Below are positions 1 through 10,740 of a DNA stretch of 64,000 nucleotides, one piece after another. Under the pieces are notes generated by a model, which was given only the letters and a program-made list of their open reading frames with translations, did not search any database and was not told the DNA's origin. This DNA is from Bettongia penicillata ogilbyi (taxonomy: Eukaryota; Chordata; Mammalia; Diprotodontia; Potoroidae): positions 2,895,501 through 2,959,500 of the forward strand of contig JAJHZJ010000009.1 of the NCBI GenBank assembly GCA_023548195.1, written 5' to 3'. Position 1 is the first letter of the stretch; each line of letters opens with the position of its first letter. The position numbers and the translations under genes are program-made.

Positions 1-3
1 TGT

Positions 4-80
4 CAATTTCTGAGACATAAATGCTCACACTGAAAATTTAGCAATCAGATTTCTTGAGCTTAAATGACTAGGCTCCAGCT
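4..80. repeat. Unnamed dispersed segment, copy A
   Basis: This stretch resembles positions 23704-23786: both carry a 'caatttc...taaat.ctcac/t..ctgaaaattta' core followed by a 'ggctccag' end, about 75% identical by eye over the first 45 bp. It is probably an old interspersed repeat that I cannot name. Confidence 0.4.
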
Positions 81-587
81 TTGATATTATAGCCCTTGAT
101 ATAATTTGAACCCAATACCCTACTTATACATAAAAGACTGAAGGAGAGAGCACCAAGCCTCAGTGAGTCAATGTTTCTATATCCTAATTTTCTCTTCTCC
201 TGCTAGGCATGTTCAGTGCAAGTATGGCTCTCCTATTCTCCATAAGGGTAGAAATTGCTGTCTCCTTTGGAGATAGATCCCAGAATCAGATATCTATTTA
301 TGTCACACTGAGACAGCCATATTTCTATAAGACCACTACGGACCAAATATATCCACACTCAATAAATACTTAAGGAATTGAGTTGAATGTAATGGTGGAT
401 GCCATTAGAAAGGGAAGTCTCTGAAAAGAATATGGTACCCTGTTGTCAGAAATTACCTCTTTTAGAAACCATAGCTGCTCTCCATTTCTACAGTCCTCAT
501 GTCAGTTATTTTCAATTATCTTCCCTGAAGGAGCCCAGGGTCTCACACAGGGATAGGCTCTAGTCAAAACTAGAGAGGAGATGGAAT
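81..587. other. Single-copy sequence, no feature seen
   Basis: No recognisable repeat, exon or RNA gene; moderately AT-rich. Confidence 0.5.
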
Positions 588-990
588 CATTCATTTTTTC
601 CCACTTATTATTTAATTTTTCCAATTACATGTAAAGGTAGTTTTCAACATATATAAGATTTTGAGTTCCATTTTTTTCTCCCTTCCCCCATCTCCAAGAT
701 GGCAAGCAATCTGATATAGACTATATATGTACAATCATATTAAACATATTTGTACCTTAGGCATGTTGAAAAAGAAGTATCAGAACAAAAGGGAAAAACC
801 ATGAGAAAGGAAAAAAGAGATAACAATATGCTTCAATATGCATTCGGACTCCATAGTTCTTTCTCTGGATGGAGATAGCATTTTCCATCAATTTGGAATT
901 GATCTGTATTGTTAAGAACTAAGTCTATCAGAGTGAGTCACTGCACAGTGGTGCTGTTATTGTGTGCAGTGTTCTCCTGGGTGGAATCAT
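588..990 (-). mobile_element. L1 LINE, 3' end fragment
   Basis: Read on the minus strand it has the marsupial L1 3' end order: 'gttctcctgg', 'ccagagaaagaact', a 'catgc/ttg' segment, 'tatatcagattgcttgcc', a 'ggggaagggagaaa' purine stretch, then a tail with 'acatgtaattgg'. Strongly 5' truncated. Confidence 0.75.
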
Positions 991-1094
991 CTAGAGTTAT
1001 GGCCACCATCTACCTGCCTAGACTATCAAGCCATATGTGGCCATCTCTGGCTCTCCAGCTGTTTCATTCCTACCCCTACCTTACTTATTGGTAG

Positions 1095-1268
1095 AATAGT
1101 ATAGTGGAAAGAACACTGGACTCAGATAGCTTGGGTTTGAATGTCAATTCCGTTACTTTTATCTGTATGCTTCTAGGCCTGTCTGGGCCTCAGTTTACTT
1201 ATCAATAAAGAGGAGTTGCTTTACATACTCTGTAAGGTCTCTTCTAACTCTAAATTCTATGATCCTAG
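1095..1268 (+). mobile_element. THER1/MIR-type SINE
   Basis: tRNA-like head ('tagtggaaagaacactgga'), MIR core 'cctcagttt', and the THER1-type tail 'aaggtctcttctaactctaa' ending 'tatgatcct'. Confidence 0.75.
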
Positions 1269-1738
1269 GGACTGCCCACCTCTTAATAATCTACCTGACT
1301 TCTACATCTTCTCACTGCCTAAGTTTTGACACTACACTCATCTGTCCTAGTCACTGCACTGGTTCTGACTTCCAGTGTGTCCTCACCTTGGTGCCAACTC
1401 CTGACTCTGACTCTGACCCTTAGTACCTTCCTGCTTCCTTGTCTCAGGAGGTAGCCAGGCACTTATAGGTGCTACCACCCACAGAGATGGTCATGATGGA
1501 GAAAAAGAGAGAAGGAAGTGGTTTGGTGGCCAGGGGCTGGTAGACTTAGCAGTCCATTGTTCAGGTATTTAGGGAGGGATAGGGTTTTAGGAAGAGAGAA
1601 AGGAAGCAGAACATGTGGGCAGCAGTACCTATGGGGTCAGTGTAGGAGTCACAGGAGGGGGCAATGCTATGCTTTCCTCAATGCCCCAGGGATGTTTTGG
1701 CAGAGCATTATGTCCTAGAGCCTGATTGGGAAACAATG
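1269..1738. other. Single-copy sequence, no feature seen
   Basis: No repeat or exon recognised. The open frame at 1518-1718 has no protein-like character. Confidence 0.5.
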
Positions 1739-1885
1739 CTCTAATGTGGTAGTAGAAAGAGAACTGGTCTTAGAGTCAGAAGACCTGGGTTCAATCCCAT
1801 GATCTTATCATCCTAAGCCTTGGCTCTGCCGCTGGTACTGAGTGTCCTTGGACAAATCCCTTCACTTCTCTGGGGAAGAGGAAAT
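1739..1885 (+). mobile_element. MIR-type SINE, 5' part
   Basis: Head 'gtagaaagagaactggtctt' and 'agacctgggttcaatcc' (B-box-like), then a degraded core ending near 'cttcacttctctgggga'. Confidence 0.6.
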
Positions 1886-1939
1886 ATTCCTTCAAAAAAT
1901 TTGCTCTTCAATTTTCCTTCAGTCTTTTGGATCATCAGA

Positions 1940-2112
1940 TTTTGATCTAGAAGAGGCCACAGGGATCTTCTAGTTTTGCTCTTTCCGTGTTATGGAAGAG
2001 GAAACTGAGGCTCAGAGAGACTAAGTGATTTGTTTGCTCAAACAAGCAGAGCCAGGACCCAAAGCCAGGCTTTCTGACTCCAAATCTTCACTTCACCATG
2101 GTTGCCTCTTAC
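1940..2112 (-). mobile_element. THER1/MIR-type SINE
   Basis: Minus-strand MIR core is seen as 'gaggaaactgaggctcagaga' on the plus strand, followed by 'ccaggctttctgactccaaa' and the reversed head. Confidence 0.75.
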
Positions 2113-2214
2113 TGTTGTCTCTTCCACTGTAGCATGCCATATTAGGAATACTGGAGCATTTCTGAGAATGATGGGACAAAGGGTAGATCATTATAAAGGA
2201 ATATTATGGAGGAA

Positions 2215-2530
2215 TTAGTCAGACCAGTCTCTTTCCTGTTTTGGAGCACACCATGCTTTTTATCTGCTTGTATTGCCTCCCACTTACCTGGAATGACTTC
2301 TCTCCTGTCCCCTTATCTAAATACTGCCTATCCTCTGAAGTTCAGCTTAAATCTTACCTCCTGCAGGAAGCCTGCAGGTGCCCTAGCTTCCTCATGATCT
2401 CTTTCTTTCCTGGAAGTACCTTAAAGCCCTTAATGACCTCATCACTCCCATTAGCACTAAATCACAGTTGTTTACTCATTCACTACTGCTGCACGAATCT
2501 TGACTTCTTGTGAAATTATAAACTCAGTGT
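2215..2530 (+). mobile_element. L2 LINE fragment
   Basis: L2 3'-region pattern: 'cctggaatgacttctctcc', 'ttcagcttaaatcttacctcc' and 'aggaagcctgcagg'. Open frames here are by-products of this pyrimidine-rich LINE sequence. Confidence 0.7.
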
Positions 2531-2547
2531 TTGGATCAAAGTGAATT

Positions 2548-2724
2548 GAATTGGTGGCATCATGGAAAGAGCACTGGCTTGAAAGTCAAGAGACCTGGGA
2601 TTTTGGCTCTGAGTCTGCTGCTTACTAGCTTTATGACCTTGGACAAATTCACTCACTGTTCTTGGTCTCAATTTTCCTTGTTGGGCAAATTAAGGTGTTG
2701 TACTAGGTTGAGAAAACTCAATTA
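2548..2724 (+). mobile_element. THER1/MIR-type SINE
   Basis: 'catggaaagagcactggctt', 'agacctgggatttt', 'tatgaccttggacaaattca' and 'ctcaattttcc' follow the MIR order. Confidence 0.7.
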
Positions 2725-2770
2725 CACAAATATATACTTATGTACATACATATATACGCACATATATTCC
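2725..2770. repeat. TA/TACA-rich microsatellite
   Basis: Short alternating pyrimidine-purine tract directly after the SINE. Confidence 0.6.
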
Positions 2771-2994
2771 TTTTTTTAAGAAAGAGTTTCTTTGCTGCAT
2801 TTTGTTTCTATACCAAGTCATTAATGACACCTCCTATTATACCCTCTACTATTGAATAGTGGTACCTTATTGGAAAAATCAATCCCCTCCCAATAACTGT
2901 ATCTGACAGGATGTACATTTTGCATCTGTAGTCCTTAACCCTTTACCAAGAATAGAGAAGTATGTTTCATTATCTCTTCTCCAGGGCAACAAGT

Positions 2995-3185
2995 CAACAA
3001 ATATAAATTAAGTGCTTGCTATTTACTAGGCATTATGGGAGATGTGCAGGTACAAAGATGAGTTCACACAGTCCCTGCCCTTAAGGACTTTATAATTAAA
3101 TGGAAGAGATGACACATACCCAAGTAACTGTAACACACAACAGGGTATGATAAGTACAGAAGAGATATAGAACTTATAGGGGGTT
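2995..3185 (+). repeat. Old interspersed repeat ('gtccctgcccttaagga' family)
   Basis: 'ttaagtgcttgctatttactaggca' then 'cagtccctgcccttaaggac'. The same pattern recurs near 6145, 14625, 29155, 36895, 50375, 51020, 56605, 60693 and 62780, so it is a dispersed family. I cannot name it with certainty. Confidence 0.6.
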
Positions 3186-3565
3186 CAGGGAGTACTTGAT
3201 GAACCCTAAGGTCATACCAAACTTTAAAGTTCTGAGTCTATAAGTCAATGAATTGAACAAGTCTGAACCAATCCTTTTCCGATTTTGGTAGAGGCCTTAG
3301 TATTCACTTGGTCTTGTAGATAGGGCTTTGAGATTAAGACTAAATTCTTAATCCTAAAGTTGGTGACATTATAGGGAACACACAACTTTTCTGGTTCTGA
3401 AGGAACATTTGGAAGATGTCTGCTATTTGAGAAGAAATCCAAATGGGCACCAGTAGCTGGAAGTTCCAAATCTGTTTCCAAAACGTCTTGGGCAGGTCTC
3501 ATTTGAAAAGAGGTTCAGAGACCAAGAGCATGTCGATGGGTTAAAGTAATCGTTCTGTGACCAAT
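3186..3565. other. Single-copy sequence, no feature seen
   Basis: No repeat recognised; the minus-strand frame 3245-3502 looks non-coding. Confidence 0.45.
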
Positions 3566-3569
3566 AACA

Positions 3570-3672
3570 AGAATAAGTCACATTTGTATATTATTTTGAT
3601 GCTAACATTATGCTTTCTTCACAACTACCCTGTGATGTAGCAAGTTGTATTACCTGCATCTTACACATGAGG
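3570..3672 (-). mobile_element. MIR SINE fragment
   Basis: 'cacaactaccctgtgatgta' and 'tcttacacatgagga' match the reversed MIR core and tail. Confidence 0.55.
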
Positions 3673-3699
3673 AACCTCTTTCTTCCCTCCTGTTCCTTC

Positions 3700-3825
3700 C
3701 CTTTATCCCTTCCTACCACTTACTAACTGTATGACCTTGGGCAAGTCATTAAACTACTCTCAGCCTCAGTTTCGTCATCTGTAAAGTGGGAATAATAGCA
3801 CCTGTCAGTGCCCTGAGAAAAACAT
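3700..3825 (+). mobile_element. MIR SINE
   Basis: 'tgaccttgggcaagtcatta', 'cagcctcagtttcgtcatc' and 'tgtaaagtgggaataatagc' are the canonical MIR core. The head is missing. Confidence 0.8.
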
Positions 3826-3889
3826 TCTGTTTTGCACTAGTTACAGCTTTACTTATATGTTTTTCTTCCCAACCATACATAATTTAAGT

Positions 3890-4285
3890 TCTTTGATTAC
3901 CAAGAACACAACTTCTCTCGTATCCTCCATGGGCCCAGCTTTGAATGGGGTATTATTGTGGAATTCCGTTTCCTAGTTCCATGCCTCATACTTCAAATAT
4001 TTTCCCTCTTCACCTCTTCCTCTTGGAATCCCTTGCTTTCTTTCCTTCAAAACTAGGCTCAAATGAAAGCTCTTTCATGGATGCCCCTCCACCAGGTTTT
4101 AGTGTTGTATCTACCACCCTGCAATTACTTTGTACTTAATTTCCCATGTATGTGTCCTATCTCTTCGGAAAGGACAGTTTTATTTTTTGTTTCTATGCCC
4201 AGCACCCAATACAGAACCTTGCAGTAATGGGTCCTAAGTAATTACGTGTTGATTTGAATTGAGTTGAGTTGAATGGAATTGGTGC
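3890..4285 (+). mobile_element. L2 LINE 3' end
   Basis: 'aaaactaggctcaaatgaaa', 'gcccagcacccaatac' and the terminal L2-like 'gaattgagttgagttgaatgg'. Confidence 0.7.
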
Positions 4286-4289
4286 GGGA

Positions 4290-4740
4290 TGGGAGAAGAG
4301 ATAAACTATGCCTAGCTTTGAAGGTGACTGTCGCCTGAATCTGCTGATACAGCAGCTCATGACAAAATCCCAGTTGGAAGGTAAGAGCAGTTTTCTTTGT
4401 AACTGCGAACTCGAATCTCTCTTAATGGGCTGAGTACCCAGCTGACAACAAAGATGTTAGGCTAACCTAACAAGCGAGTGACACAGAAACAGCACAGAGA
4501 GAGTAATTAGAATCTAATTAATTTGCATTTCACGAGAGAGTCAGGGATGTCACACATTCATAGACTCAGCCCAGTAAAGATTAAAGCCCTCACAGGGAAG
4601 GGAAAGCAGGGGACAAGAAGAAACGGATGAATCTGGGCACCTGAAAAAAAAAATTGGAGAATGGCCTGGCATGATTAGAATTGAAAAGGAAAGCCTGGAT
4701 GAAAATGATTAATCTGGGAGTGACCTAGAGCAAAGCTATC
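4290..4740. promoter_or_regulatory. Candidate cis-regulatory block (POU/homeodomain motifs)
   Basis: Repeat-free, in sharp contrast to both flanks. It contains TAATTAG at 4504-4510, TAATTA at 4515-4520 directly joined to a perfect octamer ATTTGCAT at 4521-4528, a hairpin-like GTTAGG-CTAA-CCTAAC at 4456-4471, and ACAAAG just before it. Adjacent homeodomain and octamer sites are typical of developmental enhancers. Function and conservation are inferred, not shown. Confidence 0.4.
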
Positions 4741-4864
4741 TCTGGGTCAGCAAAAGAGGACCGAAATATTCATCAGCAACCTCTTGAGTTTAGAAGTGCT
4801 CCTAAATCTATACTTCTTCCCCTGGAATTTGTTCCACTGGTGGAGAAGAATGGGAGGAAGGGGC

Positions 4865-5050
4865 AGACTAGCACAGTGTGATGGCAGGTGTCTGCATTTG
4901 GAGGGAGAAGACCAAGATTCAAACTCGGGTATTGCCACTTGGTGTGACATTAGACAATTCACTTACTGCCTCAATTGTCTCATAATTTTGCTCCTTGCAT
5001 CAGTTAAATAAAGCCCTCTGTGACCTATAAGGCCTCTTTATGCTTTACAG
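4865..5050 (+). mobile_element. THER1/MIR-type SINE
   Basis: 'aagattcaaactcgggtatt', 'gacaattcacttactgcctca' and tail 'gtgacctataaggcctcttta'. Confidence 0.6.
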
Positions 5051-5053
5051 TTA

Positions 5054-5182
5054 TAAAAAAAGGAGTTAGGGAAGAAAAGAAAAGACCTAGGGTAGAAGGA
5101 GAAGAATGCACGAAGGGAGAGGGGAAAGAGTAGAGGAGAAAGGAGGTTAAACGAAAGGAAAGAGAAAGAGAAGAGCAGGGTA
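5054..5182 (+). repeat. Purine-rich (GA-rich) tract
   Basis: About 130 bp almost without pyrimidines on the plus strand. It accounts for the serine/leucine/phenylalanine-rich minus-strand open frames. Confidence 0.75.
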
Positions 5183-5189
5183 CTTTGTA

Positions 5190-5298
5190 TGAGTTTCTCC
5201 TGGAAGAGAGGACTGGTTTCAGTTTTTGGATTTCCCAAGTACCTAGCATATAGTAGGCACTTAATAAATGCTTATGGAGTGATTGATTAATTTGAAGG
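5190..5298 (+). mobile_element. L2 LINE 3' tail
   Basis: 'tacctagcatatagtaggca' followed by 'cttaataaatgcttatgga'. Confidence 0.7.
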
Positions 5299-6140
5299 GT
5301 AGGTGATTAACATGACCATTCCCTAAGGAAATTATTGATGTGGCTTCTCCTTCAATACTTAATCTGTGGTCATCATTCTGTTCAGTGTTCAGCCTGGGGT
5401 GGGGTGGAGAGTGACTAGGGGACAAGTTGTCCAGATGCCTGGAGCATGGAGGAAAGATTTATGACTCCTCTGCTGGGAACAACCAGCAACAAAGATACTA
5501 GTTAGGATGCTCCAGGCTAAGATGCTATCCTGACTATGTATTGACAGTTGTCAGGCATGCCTGGGATCCCTAACCAACCTGCCTCTGCAAGACTCCTTTA
5601 GGAATCAGCTGAGGGCAGAAGGGAAAGACAAAATCTCCATGGAAAATGAGGATGGGCTTCCCCAATTTGGGCACAGATGATAAAATCCCTCTTTGCTCTC
5701 TTGCTGTTAACATCTCATAGCCAAGTTTTCCTCTCAGGCCCCCAACAGAATCTGACAATGATGAATCACTGCTGGCCCTTGAGGAACAGGTTTCTATGCA
5801 GGCCTCCACACACCAGGCCTAGCTGCCTGCAGCTGCCAAGACTGATGAAGAACTTAGCAAAGGAGAACAGAGTCACAGTGAAAAAGAAGGTATGAAAGGC
5901 TATGTCCAAGCCAAGATGTTAACAGGCCATAGGGGTTACCAGAGTGACTACCAGTCACCATCAAGAAATCTAAAAACACAGTCTTTGTTGTCACAAAGCC
6001 AGAAGCTCAGTTTGAGATACTTACTTGTCTTTAGGGAAGCCAAGATTGGGATTCTCTCAGGCACAGCTAGTTACTGCTGAGAAATTCAAAATTCAATGTG
6101 AAGCAATCTCAAACATCCAGGAAAACATATGAACTTGAAT
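5299..6140. other. Single-copy sequence, no feature seen
   Basis: No repeat or exon recognised. Three small open frames (5570-5809 minus, 5677-5895 and 5892-6080 plus) overlap without coding character. Confidence 0.45.
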
Positions 6141-6144
6141 TGCA

Positions 6145-6290
6145 GAAGAAAAGAGTGAATGAATGAATTAATAAATGAAAACACATCTATTAAGTGCTTT
6201 ATTGTGTGCCAGAAACTGCAAATACAAGCTCACAATACAGCCCTTACCCTCAAAGGCCTTAAGTTCTAAAAGGAGATAACAATCTGTATA
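6145..6290 (+). repeat. Old interspersed repeat ('cccttaccctcaaagg' family)
   Basis: 'tattaagtgctttattgtgtgccag' order followed by 'cagcccttaccctcaaaggc', the same family as at 2995. Confidence 0.6.
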
Positions 6291-6419
6291 GGAGGAGAGG
6301 CATGTGGACAGAAAGAAATATCTTGGTTTATTTGATTACTCTTTTGAAGAGGAAAAGTTGGTGAAACAGGTATAGAAGGCAAGAACTGGTCACATCCCAA
6401 GCAAATGTGTCCAAACAAT

Positions 6420-6560
6420 GGGGCAGTGTATAGGGAGCTGGCCCACAAGTCAGTAATAGAGTTGGTTCTATTTCTAGCTCTGACCCAGCCAAGGCACTTA
6501 ACCTGTCCATGTCCCAGGAAACACTATGACTATAGATTGTGATGTAGGTAGTGATTTGCA
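6420..6560 (+). mobile_element. Degraded MIR-type SINE
   Basis: 'ggttctatttctagctctgac' and 'caaggcacttaacctgtcca' fit the MIR head and core; strongly diverged. Confidence 0.45.
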
Positions 6561-7085
6561 TTGGTAAAGGGAGTGCTTTATGCCAGTTAAATCATAGGTC
6601 TGCTCCATTATGGCAATCAATAATATTGCTATAATATAGAAAACTTTTTTCTCTGATGTTTCAGAGCAGAGGTGATGCAACCCTATTTGAAATTTTTATG
6701 CTTTCTATGGTTAATGGAGGTGTGTCTAGGGTACATGAGGTGTTCAAGGAGAACTCACTGGTGCGAAGGCTTGCTGAACCCTTTTCAGATTTGCTCATCC
6801 ACCTTTGGTGTCTCCTTGACACTGAAATCTCACCTATGGTTCCAAGAAGCTGTCGTGTATATAGCAGACACACCCTAGTAAAACCGTCTGGACAGATGTG
6901 CTAAACAAAGTTGAGGCTATCAGATAGCCTCAAATCCATTGGTGAGTAAGGGAAAGTGTCTACCCCAAGTATGTGAAGACTTCCCCCCTCAGAATGGTCA
7001 GATTTGTTCCAATGGCCCCATGAAGGCAGATGAAACAAATTCTGTGGAATGCTTGGAGCTTGGTCAGACATTGAAGACACAGAAG
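6561..7085. other. Single-copy sequence, no feature seen
   Basis: Several overlapping short open frames on both strands (6656-7151), none with recognisable protein features. Confidence 0.4.
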
Positions 7086-7089
7086 TCAT

Positions 7090-7258
7090 CCACTGAATCC
7101 TGGGCCATCACCAATCATCCTGACTTCTGTCTCAACGCTGGACTTGGATGACTCTGGAAGAGAGTGAGGCGGATGACTGTGCAACTCTCACTTAAATCAA
7201 ATTCACTCAAAATCCAATTCACTCATCGGTCGTCTTCAAAAATGAAAGATAAGCAACA
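7090..7258 (+). mobile_element. Marsupial SINE, 'gccatcaccaatcatcctg' tail type
   Basis: Tail order 'ctgggccatcaccaatcatc', 'gatgactctggaagagagtg', 'ctcactcaaaatcc', 'caaaaatgaaagataagcaac' matches the better copies at 13845 and 57361. Head lost. Confidence 0.7.
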
Positions 7259-8030
7259 ACAATAGTTGGACTTTTTAATGAAGAAGAATATTACTAGACG
7301 TTCTATCTAAAGATATACCCATGAGGTAGCATATTCTGATGCTGAGCCAGGAATTGGGAATTAGAATGCCAGGCAGAACTTTCAGCAAATCAGTGAATCT
7401 TTCTAACACTTAGGTCCCTCTCTTTGAAAAGGAAGACGACGATGCTTGAGGGTTAAGTGAGACCACAGTTAAGAATGAACTGTGCAGAGTAAGAGGTACT
7501 CTGCCAACGTAAGACAGAACGCTGTCGGTACTATTTGTGTATCGAAAAGCTGAAATAAAAAGGCAATAGAAGCTTCTGGCTAATACCAACATAGAAATCC
7601 TCCCTGGACCCAGGCTCCACGTTATAATGATGGGAAAGGGGAGCGGCCCATGGAATTATTTTCCCTCGCTGAGGACTTGCCGATTCTGTTGCCCATCTTA
7701 ATAAAATCATCTTCTCTTTTCCCCTTTCTTCAGAGGTAATAATTCTCAGCCCAGAAGCAAGAGAGGTGACAGTTTCTTTTCTCATTATAGCCTGAGTTAC
7801 TAGAGGAGAAGCAGCAAAGGATTGGCAGCAGAGGAGGTAAGATAAGATGCTGCCGGGCATGGGGGCAAAAAGGAACGAGGGCAAACGTGCGATGCTCTGC
7901 AGAGGCACTTGGCTGTCCCTGTCTTTTTGGGGCTACAGAAAACAACTGAAGGGGCCAGTGGCTGATTGTACCTATACCTTTGGGATCCCTGGAGAAAGTA
8001 GCCATGAACTTGGCCTTAAGAAAAAGGAGT
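7259..8030. other. Mostly single-copy sequence
   Basis: Possible degraded MIR at 7340-7540; 7560-8000 shows no repeat. The 125- and 117-residue minus-strand frames overlap each other in different frames and look non-coding. Confidence 0.4.
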
Positions 8031-8034
8031 ATGT

Positions 8035-8182
8035 GATTTAGTGCAAAGATGACAGTCTCTTGAATTAAAGGACCTGGAATCAAATCTACCTCTGATGGTT
8101 ACTACCTGTGTGATCTTGGGCTAGGCAGTTGGCCTAGATGTCTTCTGATTCCCTGACCATATGATCCTATGACCTTATGGGA
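8035..8182 (+). mobile_element. THER1/MIR-type SINE
   Basis: 'aggacctggaatcaaatcta', 'gtgtgatcttgggctaggca' and terminal 'atatgatcctatgacc'. Confidence 0.7.
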
Positions 8183-8524
8183 AGGTTTCTTTCTTGGGTC
8201 AAACTGGTCTCTATTTGGGCAATAGAGTCAATGAAATGTAAAGGAGAGAGAGCAGCCAGGGCTGGAGGTATGGGTGTAGCCATGATGTCCTACGAGGCTG
8301 AGTTCTAAGTCTTCTTTGGAGCTATCTTTGTGGTGACTTGGAGCATTCCGTATCAACATAGAGCCCTGGATCAAGCTGCTCTAGAGTCCCAAATAGTTTG
8401 AGCCAGAATTAGGGAAATAAGTAATGATGAATCTGAGTTTTAAATCCAGCAGGTAGCTAGCTGGTGGTTATCTTCTTCCATTTGAATGTAAGCACCTTGT
8501 GTTTGTGTTTCTAATACATAACAC
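8183..8524. other. Single-copy sequence, no feature seen
   Basis: No repeat or coding feature recognised. Confidence 0.45.
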
Positions 8525-8606
8525 AATGCTCTCTCTCTCTCTCTTTCTCTCTGTCTCTGTCTCTCTCTCTTCCCTTCTCCTCCCCTCCCTCCCTCTTTCC
8601 TTCAAA
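8525..8606 (+). repeat. (CT)n / CTCC low-complexity tract
   Basis: Imperfect CT dinucleotides grading into CCT/CCCT blocks. Confidence 0.9.
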
Positions 8607-8920
8607 CTCTCCTCTCTAGAGAAGGAGGACTTCTATGGACATGGGCATATATTCAAATGCCTAGGACTTGTACATACTAGAAAACAGTTAAAATGTAGGA
8701 GTTAAAGAACTGGGAACGATACAATCTCTCCCCACCCAAAATATTGAATAAAAATTGTAGGAGACAAAGGCCAATTCTTACCTTAAAGACAGTGAGATAA
8801 ATTCCTACACTTTAGTACTGGAGAAATGAAGTCTCCCTCTATTGTCTACTGCCCCACTAGGGTCCTTCCAAAAACTTGAAAAAACTTGAAAATTGTAATG
8901 CAGTCTGGTAGAAATTGGGT
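8607..8920. other. Single-copy sequence, no feature seen
   Basis: Nothing recognisable apart from a short internal duplication 'aaaaacttgaaaaaacttgaaa' near 8870-8892, described here only as two copies of AAAACTTGAA. Confidence 0.45.
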
Positions 8921-9032
8921 TTCCCTGAGAGCAAGGACTTTTTTTTTTTTGTTTGTTTTTGTTTTATATCCCCATAATCTAGCATGGTGTCTTATACATG
9001 GTGGTTTCTCAGTACTTTGAAAAAAATTAAAC
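8921..9032 (+). mobile_element. L2 LINE 3' tail with T-run
   Basis: 'gagagcaaggacttttttt' leading to 'atatccccataatctagcat' is the conserved L2 end. Confidence 0.6.
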
Positions 9033-9035
9033 CAA

Positions 9036-9172
9036 GTTATAGAGTAGGAAATTGAGTCCCAGAACAGGAAAATGATTTGCTAAAGGTTATCCAAGTAATC
9101 AAAGACAGGGTTGAGATTTAACTCACAAACTCCTAACCCAATGTTCAAAGCATGTGCTCTGCTTATGATGGA
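9036..9172 (-). mobile_element. MIR SINE
   Basis: Reversed core 'gtaggaaattgagtcccaga' and 'aatgatttgctaaaggttat', then the reversed head region to 'gtgctctgcttat'. Confidence 0.65.
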
Positions 9173-9319
9173 CTGGGAGTGTTATCTTCATATTGGGTTA
9201 AGATTATTACTAATTTTTACTAAGTAATTAAAATTATTGTCAGTTTCCTCAAGTTCACGACTGCCTTTAGACCACACCATGTTCTACTTAGGAAGTGACA
9301 GGGAGAAAGACAAGTACTC

Positions 9320-9498
9320 TGACCCCCAGTGTCGTTCTTCAACTAAATCGTCGCATGGTATATAAATGGTCCAGATCACTGAGTTCTGGTTCTGTTTGTC
9401 ATGAACTCACTTGTATGTTTGGGCAAATCACACAATGTCTCTGGGCTTCAGCCTTCTCTTCTATAAAATGGGAGTTATTATCACTGTAATCTTGCAAC
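9320..9498 (+). mobile_element. MIR SINE
   Basis: 'tgttt gggcaaatcac', 'tctctgggcttcagcc' and 'ctataaaatgggagttatta' follow the MIR core. Confidence 0.65.
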
Positions 9499-9504
9499 TT
9501 TCAT

Positions 9505-9825
9505 TTTCAATTGTTTCCTGGTTACTATTCTTTCTATTTTTATTGATGTATTCATTATGCATATTGTTTTTTTTGTCTCTGCTTACTTAATTTTGCATCA
9601 GTTTGTATGTCTTTCCATGTTTTTCTATATTCTTATATATGTTTTTCTATATCCTTATATTTTTTTAATTGTACAGTGATATTCCATTACATAAATATGC
9701 CACAATATTATTTTTGCCATTCCCAATTGATGGGAATCTACTTTGTTTTCAGTTATTTTTTGCTATCACGAAATAAGTGTTGCTTCAAATATGTTTGTGT
9801 TTATTAGGGGTCCTTGTCAAAGCTA
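9505..9825 (-). mobile_element. L1 LINE, 3' region fragment
   Basis: Plus-strand text 'ttttgcatcagtttgtatg', 'tctttccatg', 'cagtgatattccattac' and 'cattcccaattgatgggaa' is the reverse complement of the marsupial L1 3' region. Confidence 0.75.
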
Positions 9826-10740
9826 CACCTACCCTAGAGCTGTATGCGGAGGATAAAGACGATAATGCCAGCAAAGGAGTTTTGTTCAAGCATAGAGTAG
9901 CCTATACATATAAAAGACCATTATTCTCATGAACTCTCTCTCCTTTGCCCTCCTTAGTCTTTGATTGGAAAGTCATTTCTTTTTCTTTTGGGAAAAGTCA
10001 GGTCTGGCAGACTTCAACTCTTAGACTTGTGACAAATGCACAATTCTTGACATCTCCCTCTTGGCCTCAAGCTGTATCTAAGAGCCTCATTTATTGGCTG
10101 TGGCCATAGACTAAAGCCCCAAACTGTTAATGGGCTGTGGCAGCTCAGTTCTTCCAGGGCTACACTAAAGTAAAAGGTCCAGACATGTTTTCAGATGAAA
10201 TGTCAGCCTGTTTTGAGTCTTGCTCTCGTGGTACTGGCCTCAAAAGGCTCCCCTCGGAACTCAGCAACTCCTAGTCCTTTCAGACATTGACTGAGACTCC
10301 CTGGTTATCAGATTCCACCAATCCTAGACATAACATGTGAAGGAAGAACTAGTTTCACAAGGCTGAAAATTTAATTACAAGAATGAGGCTATCCAATTCA
10401 TTCAAAGCTCCATTTCTGGGCCTGTCTGCAGCCAACATAAATCAGACCAAGATTCCAATAGGGCAGAGTCCCTATTCCATCATCTGTACTCTTGATAACT
10501 ACTATCAGCTCTGATTTGTTATTCTTCAGGCTTGGGATGGGCTGAAACTTTGGATATCAACTCCTGCTTTAGTTCCCACTGCAACTTCCTGACTAAGTTG
10601 TGTGTTCATCAGAAAGACCAGAATGCTGTATTTAACCTTCTGGCCAACTATAATTTTGAGACGTTCAAAAGGTAGCTTTAAGGTTCGGTTTTCATGTGGG
10701 AAGAACAGTTATGGGTTCTGAAAATGTTCTGTCATACTTA
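9826..10740. promoter_or_regulatory. Repeat-free block, weak regulatory candidate
   Basis: About 900 bp without recognisable repeats. 10060-10690 has even base composition, 'ttaattacaa' (homeodomain-like, near 10370) and 'gtccagacatgtttt'. Only the absence of repeats supports constraint; it may be neutral. Confidence 0.2.
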
